Assembly (NCBI GenBank): GCA_012517385.1 | Contig: JAAYUZ010000078.1 | Coordinates: forward strand, 1 to 34,419 | DNA from: Treponema sp. | GTDB lineage: Bacteria > Spirochaetota > Spirochaetia > Treponematales > Breznakiellaceae | Length of the DNA: 34,419 nt | Direction: 5' to 3' | Part shown: in pieces, positions 1-7,005 of the stretch | How the letters are laid out: every line of letters begins with the position of its first letter | Position numbering within the stretch: the first letter of the stretch is position 1 | The notes under the pieces: generated by a model | Seen by the model: only the letters and a program-made list of their open reading frames with translations | Database searches by the model: none | What the model was told of the DNA's origin: nothing | Program-made: the position numbers and the translations under genes

Positions 1-262
1 ATTTTAGTTGTGCGCTCCCGCGCACCAGGTTAAGGTAGCTTTCGTGTTACTTGCTGGCGGGCTGCGCCCTGGCTCGTAATACGACAGCCGCGATTTTAGT
101 TGTGCGCTCCCGCGCACCAGGTTAAGGTAGCTTTCGTGTTACTCGCTGGCGGGCTGTGCCCTGGCTCGTAATACGACAGCCGCGATTTTAGTTGTGCGCT
201 CCCGCACACAAGGTTAAGGTAGCTGTCTTGTTTCTCGCTTCGCTCGAAATACGACAGCCGCG
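1..262. repeat. Three tandem copies of a ~92-bp hairpin repeat
   Basis: Three head-to-tail units are visible: 1-92, 93-184 and 185-262. The first two differ at only a few positions. The third is 78 bp because the loop of its main hairpin is 14 nt shorter. Each unit has a short stem (GTGCGC-TCCC-GCGCAC in units 1 and 2, imperfect in unit 3) followed by a long imperfect 13-bp inverted repeat with arms at 38-50/76-88, 130-142/168-180 and 222-234/246-258. The loop of units 1 and 2 contains a further GGGC-N3-GCCC stem. The array starts at base 1, so it may continue to the left. A 68-codon open frame crosses the array on the minus strand, but it only translates the repeats. This looks like an intergenic palindromic repeat family of the REP/BIME or MITE kind; function unknown. 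Confidence 0.9.
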
Positions 263-290
263 ATGTGGGTATACTTTTATCAATTTTAAT

Positions 291-324
291 AAAAAAAGTC
301 AAGGGGAACCTGAACAGGCGACTT
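291..324 (-). terminator. Possible rho-independent terminator after the epimerase-like gene
   Basis: Reading leftward from the stop of the 371-1303 gene, AAGTC and GACTT (plus positions 320-324 and 296-300) can form a 5-bp outer stem around a CCTG/CAGG inner palindrome. Seven T residues follow on the transcript (plus-strand A run 291-297). The stem is short and interrupted, so this is only a candidate. The rest of 263-370 shows no gene or other clear signal. Confidence 0.35.
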
Positions 325-370
325 AAGTCTTTGTAAGTTTTGGCAAAAATCTGTTACTTTTACAAAAATC

Positions 371-1303
371 TCAGCTGATTGTTACTTTAAGATCCCACCG
401 CTTTTTTGACCTGGCAGCTATCGTCTTTACAGTTTTCCAGTCCTGGGCTGCAATGGAAAGCGAATCGGGGATGCCTGTGCAGGGCTCTAATGCTACATGA
501 TGGAAGCCGCCAAGGCCCCGGTTTATCCAGAGGCCTAAATAGGGAACCATCGTTGGGTCCCAGCTAAATTCCAATCGATCACCGGTATGCTTGTTTTCTA
601 TGGCTGCAAAACCTTGCTGCAAGGGCCCAGCAAAACCTTTCACGCATAATTCTGTTCCAGTTCCGGGCACCTGGCATAGATCGAGTCTTATACCGGGATA
701 TGGTTCCGGATATGCCCACACATCCCCCCTCGTAATAGGAACCCCAATACCGCCATCTAACCTTAAGGAGGTAACTTCTTCAGGGAGTATCAAAAAATCC
801 CCCTCATAGATATTTTTTAAAGGATGTATACACCAGATAAAGGGCTCTTCCTCTAGACCTGTATTTTCAATTTCATATTGGAACAGGAATGACCGCTCAT
901 CAACTAACCTAATGGATCTTGTAAATTTCAAGGGCGAAACCGAAAGTTGTAACGTCGCAGTCAGAACACCCTCAATAAGATGAACAGGATCCAGATCCCA
1001 GGCTTCATACCATACTTCACCATGATCAGGTAGCTGCCGTCCCTTAAAAGTACAGGCCGCCACGGTGGGGATACATTCATCGATCCCCGCCTGGGGACTG
1101 AGACCAAAATTGTCTCCCGCCCTATTTGTCCATAACCAGTCTGGGCGGTCCTGGTGCCAGAGCCATTCCCGCCCGGTCTTAAGATTTTTAAGGCTAATAA
1201 TTCGGCCCCCAAGTTGTGGAACCATGAGGAGTTCAACGGTTGAACTGCGTAGTTTAGCAACAGAAAAACCTTGTAGATTGGTATGAACAATTTCATGCAT
1301 CAT
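371..1303 (-). CDS. Aldose 1-epimerase-like protein (galactose mutarotase superfamily)
   Basis: This 310-residue protein looks like a member of the galactose-mutarotase-like superfamily, beta-sandwich enzymes that interconvert sugar anomers. Supporting features are the N-terminal block VPQLGGRIISLKNLKTGREW, the central LPDHGEVWYEAW segment resembling the substrate-site region of hexose mutarotases, IHPLKN with a candidate catalytic His, and a C-terminal HHVALEP with a candidate catalytic Glu. There is no signal peptide, so it is probably cytoplasmic. The substrate cannot be read from sequence. It starts with two consecutive ATG codons and has no strong ribosome binding site. A strong hairpin separates it from the polyferredoxin gene upstream, so it is probably transcribed alone. 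Family assignment is fairly firm; the specific reaction is inference. Confidence 0.72.
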   Translation of the reverse strand: MMHEIVHTNLQGFSVAKLRSSTVELLMVPQLGGRIISLKNLKTGREWLWHQDRPDWLWTNRAGDNFGLSPQAGIDECIPTVAACTFKGRQLPDHGEVWYEAWDLDPVHLIEGVLTATLQLSVSPLKFTRSIRLVDERSFLFQYEIENTGLEEEPFIWCIHPLKNIYEGDFLILPEEVTSLRLDGGIGVPITRGDVWAYPEPYPGIRLDLCQVPGTGTELCVKGFAGPLQQGFAAIENKHTGDRLEFSWDPTMVPYLGLWINRGLGGFHHVALEPCTGIPDSLSIAAQDWKTVKTIAARSKKRWDLKVTIS

Positions 1304-1345
1304 AATGTTGAAATTATAATTAATTTATTTAGCTAATAAAAGATG

Positions 1346-1381
1346 AGGTACCCAAATCCTCTCTATTGGATTCAGGTACCT
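1346..1381 (-). terminator. Rho-independent terminator of the polyferredoxin operon
   Basis: The arms 1346-1359 and 1368-1381 pair over 14 bp with two mismatches (AGGTACC closes both ends) around an 8-nt loop. On the minus strand the hairpin is followed by a T-rich run (CATCTTTTATT). It lies about 45 bp past the stop of the 1424-2911 gene and before the start of the epimerase-like gene, so it probably ends the SHOCT/polyferredoxin transcript. Confidence 0.72.
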
Positions 1382-1423
1382 TTATCATATGATCATGGAC
1401 TTACAAAAGTTATTTGAGGCAAT

Positions 1424-2911
1424 TTATTGTTTAATTTTTTCCTTTAAGGTGGCCATACTATATCCATACTGATCTTTCAAATCCCTCAGAGGCTTATCAA
1501 CAGGAATATCCGCCGGAAGGCCTAATTTTTCAATAACCTGCTTTGTTGAAACCGAAAGCGCCTTGGCCACATCCTGTATGCTCATGGTGCCCTCTAAGAC
1601 AAAATCAGCGGGGACCGCAAAGGTAGTGGCTTGAGTCTTAGCTGCTGTTTCCGCAGGTTGTGCTGTTTCAGTTTGTTGAGATGCCGGGGCTTGGGCAGCG
1701 GTTGTTTCCTGGGCCGCTGGTTTTACAACAGCACTTGTTTCACCGCTTTCACCAGCATAGGGAACACCCAGAATCTTTGCTACCGCAAAACGGACCGTAT
1801 CGGTTTCAAAATCTTCTATCCCGGCGACCGCAGCGGTGTCCTTTAGTTTTGTAGTTTCAGGAACCTTCTTCATATCCAGACCAAGTTCCCGGTATAGTCG
1901 TTCTGTTTCTATACCAAAGGCAGCAGCTACTTCAGCATAGGTTGATGAACCTTTGATATCGGCTACATTAATATTTCCCTTTGTAGCCAGATCGGTTAGT
2001 TTTGGTGCTACGAATTGTAACATATTTGTAGCCTGTCCTATAAGGGCGGCACCGACAAATATAGCAAGACCGATGATCACCACGGTCCAAAGATTCAGAG
2101 CCTTGCCGCCCAGGGTTGCAACCAGTGAAGGTTTCTTGGTGGGGCAGGCGGTAACACATTCCATACAGGCAATACACTCAGGTGAATTTACAGATTGGAC
2201 TGTGGAGACTTCAACATTCATCGGACAGACCCTGTCACACTTGGAACAGGATATACAGGTATTCTCAATCCTTTTAATTCTAAAAAGAGGAACCCTGCTT
2301 AGAATTGCATTCACCGCTCCAAGAGGGCAAACATACTTACAGAAGACCCGATCATAGAACATGGAACCAACCATGATAAGCACCAATAATATAAACCCGA
2401 CGCCGAATTCAGCCCAAAGCTCGCTAAAACCTGCAGATAAGTGGGCATAGGCAGCAAGCGGATCATAGGTCCGTATAACCAGGCTTGCAGTGGTCCAGGT
2501 AAAATAAATGATTCCGACAAGAATTGGATACTTTGCCCAACGCAGCACCCTGTCGACCTTTTTTGGTACTTCGAAACGTCTTTTAAAGAGTTTTTTCCCT
2601 ATCCAGCCAAAGACTCCCTGCAGAGCACCAAAGGCGCAAAACCAGCCGCAGAAGAAACGGGACAGAACCAGCCCAAGGGCAACTATGGCGCCAAAAAGAA
2701 CAATGTTACTGGGCATTAACTTTTTAATAAATTCTCCCCCGGCAAGAAATTTCATCAGAGTTTCGAGCCCGCCAAAGGGATCCAGGGCGTCCACTGAAGG
2801 AATACCCTGCAGCCTCTGATGCAAAATGGTTAGAACCGTAAATCCAACCAACACAATACCGAGAGAAATTCTCCGTGCAATTTGAATCGGGGGCATCTTT
2901 TTTGCAGCCAT
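1424..2911 (-). CDS. NapH/YccM-like membrane polyferredoxin with duplicated C-terminal domain
   Basis: A 495-residue integral membrane protein with two ferredoxin-type 4Fe-4S motifs: C219, C222, C225, C229 and C246, C249, C252, C256. The N-terminal half has several membrane segments and the paired-cysteine motifs CGWFCAFG (C88, C92) and CKYVCPLG (C191, C195), the layout seen in NapH/NosR/YccM-type electron-transfer proteins. One more membrane helix (about 272-292) follows the clusters. The C-terminal 190 residues hold two similar helical repeats (about 315-358 and 435-478) joined by an Ala/Thr/Gln-rich linker (about 388-430). The family moves electrons between a quinol or other donor and a redox partner at the membrane; the partner here is unknown. 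The start has a good AAGGAGG site. It lies downstream of the SHOCT gene and a sigma-54 promoter. Confidence 0.85.
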   Translation of the reverse strand: MAAKKMPPIQIARRISLGIVLVGFTVLTILHQRLQGIPSVDALDPFGGLETLMKFLAGGEFIKKLMPSNIVLFGAIVALGLVLSRFFCGWFCAFGALQGVFGWIGKKLFKRRFEVPKKVDRVLRWAKYPILVGIIYFTWTTASLVIRTYDPLAAYAHLSAGFSELWAEFGVGFILLVLIMVGSMFYDRVFCKYVCPLGAVNAILSRVPLFRIKRIENTCISCSKCDRVCPMNVEVSTVQSVNSPECIACMECVTACPTKKPSLVATLGGKALNLWTVVIIGLAIFVGAALIGQATNMLQFVAPKLTDLATKGNINVADIKGSSTYAEVAAAFGIETERLYRELGLDMKKVPETTKLKDTAAVAGIEDFETDTVRFAVAKILGVPYAGESGETSAVVKPAAQETTAAQAPASQQTETAQPAETAAKTQATTFAVPADFVLEGTMSIQDVAKALSVSTKQVIEKLGLPADIPVDKPLRDLKDQYGYSMATLKEKIKQ

Positions 2912-2945
2912 CTCATGTCCTCCTTATAAACCTAATCTGAAGCAA

Positions 2946-2970
2946 TTTTAAAACTCAGGGAGTTTTAAAA
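2946..2970 (-). promoter_or_regulatory. Perfect 11-bp intercistronic stem-loop
   Basis: TTTTAAAACTC (2946-2956) and GAGTTTTAAAA (2960-2970) are perfect inverted repeats around a 3-nt AGG loop. The element lies in the 71-bp spacer between the SHOCT gene stop and the polyferredoxin ribosome binding site. No T-run follows it, so it is not a standard terminator. It could be an mRNA processing or stability element, a partial attenuator, or a protein-binding operator; the sequence does not decide. Confidence 0.6.
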
Positions 2971-2982
2971 CAGCCACCTCAT

Positions 2983-3258
2983 CTATTTAGATTTTTCTGC
3001 AGCTTCAAGTTCAGCTTTCATTGCTTTAAAAGTTTCTGCCGAAATTTCTCCCCTGGCATACCGTTCAATCAGGATATCAAGCCCCTTTGTAACTGCCTCA
3101 TACTTTTCTAATTTTGACTTTTTTTTAAAGGAAAGTATAAGTGACACAAACAGGAAAATCAAAATTCCTAATCCAACCCAATGCAGGAGCGAAAACCAGG
3201 TCCCTGGATATGCAGACCAGAACGATGGGCCATAACCATAAAAACCACGTAGTAACAT
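2983..3258 (-). CDS. Small membrane protein with SHOCT domain
   Basis: A 91-residue protein with an aromatic- and glycine-rich N-terminus, one membrane helix at about 24-44, a short Lys-rich cytoplasmic stretch, and a C-terminal SHOCT-type motif (LDILIERYARGEISAETFKA, about 61-80). SHOCT domains are short helical elements found at protein ends and thought to mediate oligomerisation or partner binding. The start is clear: GGAGG sits just upstream of the ATG at 3258. It is the first gene behind the sigma-54 promoter and is followed by the polyferredoxin, so it may be an accessory or assembly subunit of that membrane redox complex; that role is inference. Confidence 0.78.
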   Translation of the reverse strand: MLLRGFYGYGPSFWSAYPGTWFSLLHWVGLGILIFLFVSLILSFKKKSKLEKYEAVTKGLDILIERYARGEISAETFKAMKAELEAAEKSK

Positions 3259-3279
3259 ATAAACCTCCGGTTTTTATAC

Positions 3280-3295
3280 TGCAAAAACCGTGCCA
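3280..3295 (-). promoter_or_regulatory. Sigma-54 (RpoN) -24/-12 promoter
   Basis: On the minus strand the 16 bases read TGGCACGGTTTTTGCA. They match the sigma-54 consensus TGGCACG-N4-TTGCA, with GG and GC exactly 12 bases apart. The predicted start of transcription is near 3269, giving a leader of only about 10 nt that still includes the GGAGG site of the SHOCT gene. Upstream (3296-3399) is AT-rich, as expected for DNA bending between an enhancer-binding protein and the promoter, but I see no clear enhancer repeat. Position, orientation and spacing all fit control of the SHOCT/polyferredoxin pair. Confidence 0.82.
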
Positions 3296-3399
3296 ATCAA
3301 CTATTTTATTATTATGCAATATTTTACAAACAACGATAAATCAGGAAAGATTTTCTCAATAAATTAAAAAAGGGAAAATATTGCCCATAATGGGTGTAA

Positions 3400-4236
3400 T
3401 TATGATTGAATACGATATAGGCCGGACTGTGCTGCTACCATTCCTTCTTTTGAAAGCGATTCTATTGCTGCCTTAAGCCGTTCATATTCAATAGCGGATG
3501 ATTTAGAAAGATCTTCCAGACTTGCCGGGCCCTGTTCGGCAAGGTATCGAACTATGTAACCTCTGGCTTCCCGTAAAGACCCCTTAAAGGGGGATTGGCG
3601 GGTGTAATGGGCACTGCGGCGGCTAGGGTTCTGGGTGATTTTTTTAAGCTGGGCTCCATAATCCATTAAAGCGTAATACCACTGCCGGGGTCGCTGGCGA
3701 TCCAGGGTCTGCTCTAATATAGGAAGGAGCAGCTGATCGGGAACGCCCTTTTCGTCATGAAAAAAGAAATGCAGGAGGGCTGAACGGATATTTGTCTCAA
3801 TGAAAACGACCGGCTCATTATAGGCAAAACAAAGGATAGCCCCTGCGGTATAGGGCCCGATACCCGGGAGCTTGATAAGTTCCTCCTTAGTACGGGGAAC
3901 ATGCCCCTTATGCTCCCGTACTATGGCTTCTGCAGCAAGTTTTAAAAAGCGTCCCCGTCGGTTATAGCCAAGACCGGCCCATTCCCGCAGAACCTCATCC
4001 AGGCTTGCATCGGCCAAAGCCTGGGGGGTGGGCCATTTTTCCATCCAGCGCAGCCAATAGCTCACTACCCGGCTTGTCTGGGTCTGCTGCAGCATCACCT
4101 CGGAAACAAGGACTCCCCAGCCGTTATCTATATCCCGCCAGGGAAAACTCCGCCCCCGGGCTTTATAATGGTCCCAGACCGCATTCTGGAACTCTGCAAT
4201 TTTAGCTGGCTCAGGTAGTACAAAATCAGAGGTCAT
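3400..4236 (-). CDS. mutY: A/G-specific adenine glycosylase (MutY-like) lacking the Fe-S cluster
   Basis: A HhH-GPD base-excision-repair glycosylase that would remove adenine mispaired with 8-oxoguanine. Numbered from the ATG at 4236 (278 residues), it has FPWR at 31-34, the catalytic-Glu motif SEVMLQQTQ (E46) and the helix-hairpin-helix LPGIGPYTAGA (123-133). Where classical MutY has the catalytic Asp, this protein has Glu (FIETNI, E147). The four-Cys loop that holds the 4Fe-4S cluster is absent: MDYGAQLKK runs straight into NPSRRSAHYTRQSPF. The C-terminal Nudix-like 8-oxoG-recognition domain of classical MutY also appears missing, replaced by a short winged-helix-like tail. I chose the ATG at 4236; an in-frame TTG at 4275 would overlap the upstream gene. 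It is the last gene of the murC operon. Confidence 0.86.
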   Translation of the reverse strand: MTSDFVLPEPAKIAEFQNAVWDHYKARGRSFPWRDIDNGWGVLVSEVMLQQTQTSRVVSYWLRWMEKWPTPQALADASLDEVLREWAGLGYNRRGRFLKLAAEAIVREHKGHVPRTKEELIKLPGIGPYTAGAILCFAYNEPVVFIETNIRSALLHFFFHDEKGVPDQLLLPILEQTLDRQRPRQWYYALMDYGAQLKKITQNPSRRSAHYTRQSPFKGSLREARGYIVRYLAEQGPASLEDLSKSSAIEYERLKAAIESLSKEGMVAAQSGLYRIQS

Positions 4237-4255
4237 TATCACAGTACACTCATTA

Positions 4256-6475
4256 TTAAGCTGTCCGGGATTCAAGCAGGTCTTTCATTGTTGAAACAGC
4301 CCGTTTACCCTTGCCGCTTGCCTTCGCAAGTTGCTGTATCATCTGGACAATACTGCTATTTTCCCGGACTATTGCATCAATTGCCTGTTTTAATGAATCA
4401 GAAATCCTAAGTAATTCATCAATCTGGGACTCTATGTTTCTTTCATCCTCTTTTTGTTTGCCCGTTTCCTCCCGGATGCTGCGGGCTGCTTCAGACAAAT
4501 CAGCTAGGTTACGCCTGAGCTCTTCAGTAGCGCTCCGTTGGGCAGACAGAGAATTTCTGATACTTACAATACTATCCAGAGTAAGATGGGAACTTTCCGA
4601 TACCCCCTCCAGGGCTTTAGTCATTCTTTCATTGGCGGTGACGCTGGATTCGATGCGGCTCGTAATTTCCTTTATCGAATCACGGATCCTGCCAGCCCGT
4701 TCTGCACTGGCTCCCGCAAGGTTTTTAATTTCATTGGCAATTACCGCAAACCCCTTCCCGGCTGCCCCGGAATGGGCCGCTTCTATGGCGGCATTCATGG
4801 CTAAAAGATTCGTTCGTTCAGCAAAATCCTCCACAGCTTTTACAATATCCACAATAGTGCCGGAAAGGGTCTTTATTTTGTCTATCGAGTCATTCATTTC
4901 CCGGGAAGCCTTGAGTCCCTGATCTGCCGATTCCTGAAGCGCTTCTGCAGAACGGGCGGTTTGTTCCATATGGGCAGCTACTTCTGCAACCGCATCGGCT
5001 ACTACGGATACTGATTCAGCCGAATACTTAATGCCCTCCGCCTGGCGCTGTACACCGGAGTTTACATTATCTAGAGATGTGGTAAAATTCTGTATTGCCT
5101 GCCGGGAGTCCAAAACTGCCTGCACCTGTCTATCAGCACCATGCCGGATCTGTTCGGCTCCCTGTGCCATAGCTTCTGCAGACCTGGCCGCCTGCACCGC
5201 ATCTTCATCAATATCACTGGATAATGAAGCAATTGCATGGGTAGTCTGTTCTAATTGTTCAAGGAAATTGCTCAACTGCTCGGTCTTTTTATGCACTTCC
5301 TTAGAATATCGTTCTAGATCGGCATGCAGTCGGGAAGATCGGATGGTGAGGGATATAAAAAGGGAAATATTAAGACAGAAGAATCCCAGTCCCTGAAGCC
5401 ATACCAGGGGTTTTTTACCTAGAACAGAATAAATCACATCATGGGTACCCAGTCCCACACCAAGGATCACACCGAGTAAAAGGGGGATAGCTTCCCGGTT
5501 TCCCTTTACTATGGCCCTTATGGTAACTATGGCAATAAATACTATACAGAATTGAACAAAAAGGAGGGCTGAATTAAATACATCTCCTATTATGGCAAGG
5601 TCCTTACTGTTAATAACATAGGTGATTGTTATCCCCAAGGGTATAACAATAAGCAGCCAGGAAAACCAACGGGGAACCTTTACTGCTAAAAAACTGATGA
5701 AAAATTGGACCAGAGCGGCCATAGAAATGCTGAGACAGGCCTTTGCAAAAGCCCTGTTAAGAATATAGGGAAGCAGGGTAGCATCAGCCCCAATTTCTGC
5801 AAAATACAAGGCTATTGAGATTGCTGCAATCGAATACCATAGATTGGGTGTATCAGACTTTCTGGCGATCCATAGGGCAAAAAAGTAAAGACCGATAAAG
5901 CCTGAGAGAACCGCTAAAATTGTGTATAGGATCCCATTGAGAAAAGAGACGACCTGGTTTTCAAACTGAGCCCCCGCTATATCGGTTATTTCAACAGGGA
6001 AGAGGGGCACAGCATGGGCAGGGCTGAAGAGTCTAATTAAGAGTTGGTTCTGTCCGGAAGTTTTTATCAGCCCTGGGGGAAGCAAAAAGCAGGCAGACTG
6101 ATTTCCCGGTAAAGAAAATTGTACCCTCTCAGCGGGTATTCGTCCCCGGGAAGCGATAAAACTGCCATTTAAATATACTTCATAGGCTGCATCAATGCGG
6201 CCTAGAACAACATAATAGGGTTGTCTGAAGGGAATGGAATTAAAGTCGAAGGAAGTGTGTATCCAGGCAAAGCCCCCCTCCAGAGACAGGCTAGTTGGAA
6301 GAGAAAACTCATGCCAATTGGTAACACTAAGAGTGACGGGTGCCCCATCTTTAAGGTCCCCTGATACATATTTCCATTGGGATAATTGGTACCGTTTTCC
6401 GCCCTCATTCTGAGAAAATATCGATACGGAAAGGAGCATAAAGAAAACAAAAAACAGGGCACCCTTATGTTTCAT
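4256..6475 (-). CDS. Methyl-accepting chemotaxis protein with 7TMR-DISM sensor
   Basis: A 739-residue chemoreceptor with an uncommon layout. It has a signal peptide (1-21), an extracytoplasmic jelly-roll domain (about 30-165) with the AAYEVYLNGSFIASRGRIP motif typical of 7TMR-DISM extracellular domains, then about seven membrane helices (about 180-385), a coiled coil, and a C-terminal MCP signalling domain. The signalling tip reads ERTNLLAMNAAIEAAHSG followed by GKGFAVIANEIKNLA, which matches the conserved CheA/CheW-binding hairpin. No HAMP domain is apparent. By family knowledge it would sense a ligand, perhaps a carbohydrate, and modulate CheA. Its start overlaps the stop of the kinase gene by 4 bp, so it is translationally coupled inside the murC operon. 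The ligand is unknown. Confidence 0.9.
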   Translation of the reverse strand: MKHKGALFFVFFMLLSVSIFSQNEGGKRYQLSQWKYVSGDLKDGAPVTLSVTNWHEFSLPTSLSLEGGFAWIHTSFDFNSIPFRQPYYVVLGRIDAAYEVYLNGSFIASRGRIPAERVQFSLPGNQSACFLLPPGLIKTSGQNQLLIRLFSPAHAVPLFPVEITDIAGAQFENQVVSFLNGILYTILAVLSGFIGLYFFALWIARKSDTPNLWYSIAAISIALYFAEIGADATLLPYILNRAFAKACLSISMAALVQFFISFLAVKVPRWFSWLLIVIPLGITITYVINSKDLAIIGDVFNSALLFVQFCIVFIAIVTIRAIVKGNREAIPLLLGVILGVGLGTHDVIYSVLGKKPLVWLQGLGFFCLNISLFISLTIRSSRLHADLERYSKEVHKKTEQLSNFLEQLEQTTHAIASLSSDIDEDAVQAARSAEAMAQGAEQIRHGADRQVQAVLDSRQAIQNFTTSLDNVNSGVQRQAEGIKYSAESVSVVADAVAEVAAHMEQTARSAEALQESADQGLKASREMNDSIDKIKTLSGTIVDIVKAVEDFAERTNLLAMNAAIEAAHSGAAGKGFAVIANEIKNLAGASAERAGRIRDSIKEITSRIESSVTANERMTKALEGVSESSHLTLDSIVSIRNSLSAQRSATEELRRNLADLSEAARSIREETGKQKEDERNIESQIDELLRISDSLKQAIDAIVRENSSIVQMIQQLAKASGKGKRAVSTMKDLLESRTA

Positions 6476-7005
6476 TCTTTTTTCCTTAAGGTATGTATAA
6501 TAAGCTCTACAATAGCTTCGACTTCCATGTGATCCGTATCTATGATTATATCAGCAAATTGGTAATTGTTGTTGTCAATATTATATAAACGTAAATAACG
6601 CTCACGATCCTGACGGTCCCGCTCAGCGGTAAAGGATGCCAATTGTGCCCGGTCTCCCCCTTCCCGCTTATAAATCCTATCAAGTCGAACCTCCGGGGAG
6701 GCTTTAAGGTACACCTTCAGATCCGCTTCGGGGAGCATCCAGATGGCAAGCCGGGACCCGAGTACACAGCCCCCATCCTGCCGGGCAAGCTCGACCTGCC
6801 TGCGGTCCACCTCCCGATCCCACCATTCATCGTCCTTTGCTTTTTCTAGCACCTCTTCGAGGGTAAGGCCCATTTCCTGGGCAAGGGTCCGGAAGGTAAA
6901 ATTGATGAACCTAAGTCCCAGTCTTTCAGCCACCAGACGGCTCACCGTAGTGTTGCCGCAACCGCTTTTACCGGAAATTGCTATTTTTGGCTCCTCTTTG
7001 CTCAT
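6472..7005 (-). CDS. cmk: Cytidylate kinase-like protein
   Basis: A 177-residue P-loop nucleoside monophosphate kinase. The nucleotide-binding loop is ISGKSGCGNTTVSR near the N-terminus. It is followed by a short helical NMP-binding region and an Arg-rich lid (RIYKREGGDR through ERDRQDRERY). Its size and motif order resemble the short archaeal-type cytidylate kinases rather than the ~225-residue bacterial Cmk. The expected reaction is phosphorylation of CMP or dCMP by ATP. It overlaps yicC by 4 bp upstream and the chemoreceptor by 4 bp downstream, indicating translational coupling. Substrate specificity is inferred from the family. Confidence 0.82.
   Translation of the reverse strand: MSKEEPKIAISGKSGCGNTTVSRLVAERLGLRFINFTFRTLAQEMGLTLEEVLEKAKDDEWWDREVDRRQVELARQDGGCVLGSRLAIWMLPEADLKVYLKASPEVRLDRIYKREGGDRAQLASFTAERDRQDRERYLRLYNIDNNNYQFADIIIDTDHMEVEAIVELIIHTLRKKE

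Noticed and set aside
96-302. 68-codon minus-strand open frame across the repeat array
   Set aside because: Its sequence is simply the repeats translated, with no ribosome binding site and no recognisable domain; the DNA is better explained by hairpin repeats.
591-809. Short opposite-strand open frames such as 591-809, 4311-4922 and 32645-33073
   Set aside because: Each lies fully inside a gene with strong family evidence on the other strand and has no motif of its own.
3371-3399. Weak hairpin CCCA-TTA-TGGG after the mutY stop as a terminator
   Set aside because: The stem is only four base pairs and the T-rich tract is separated from it. It may help end the transcript but is too weak to list.
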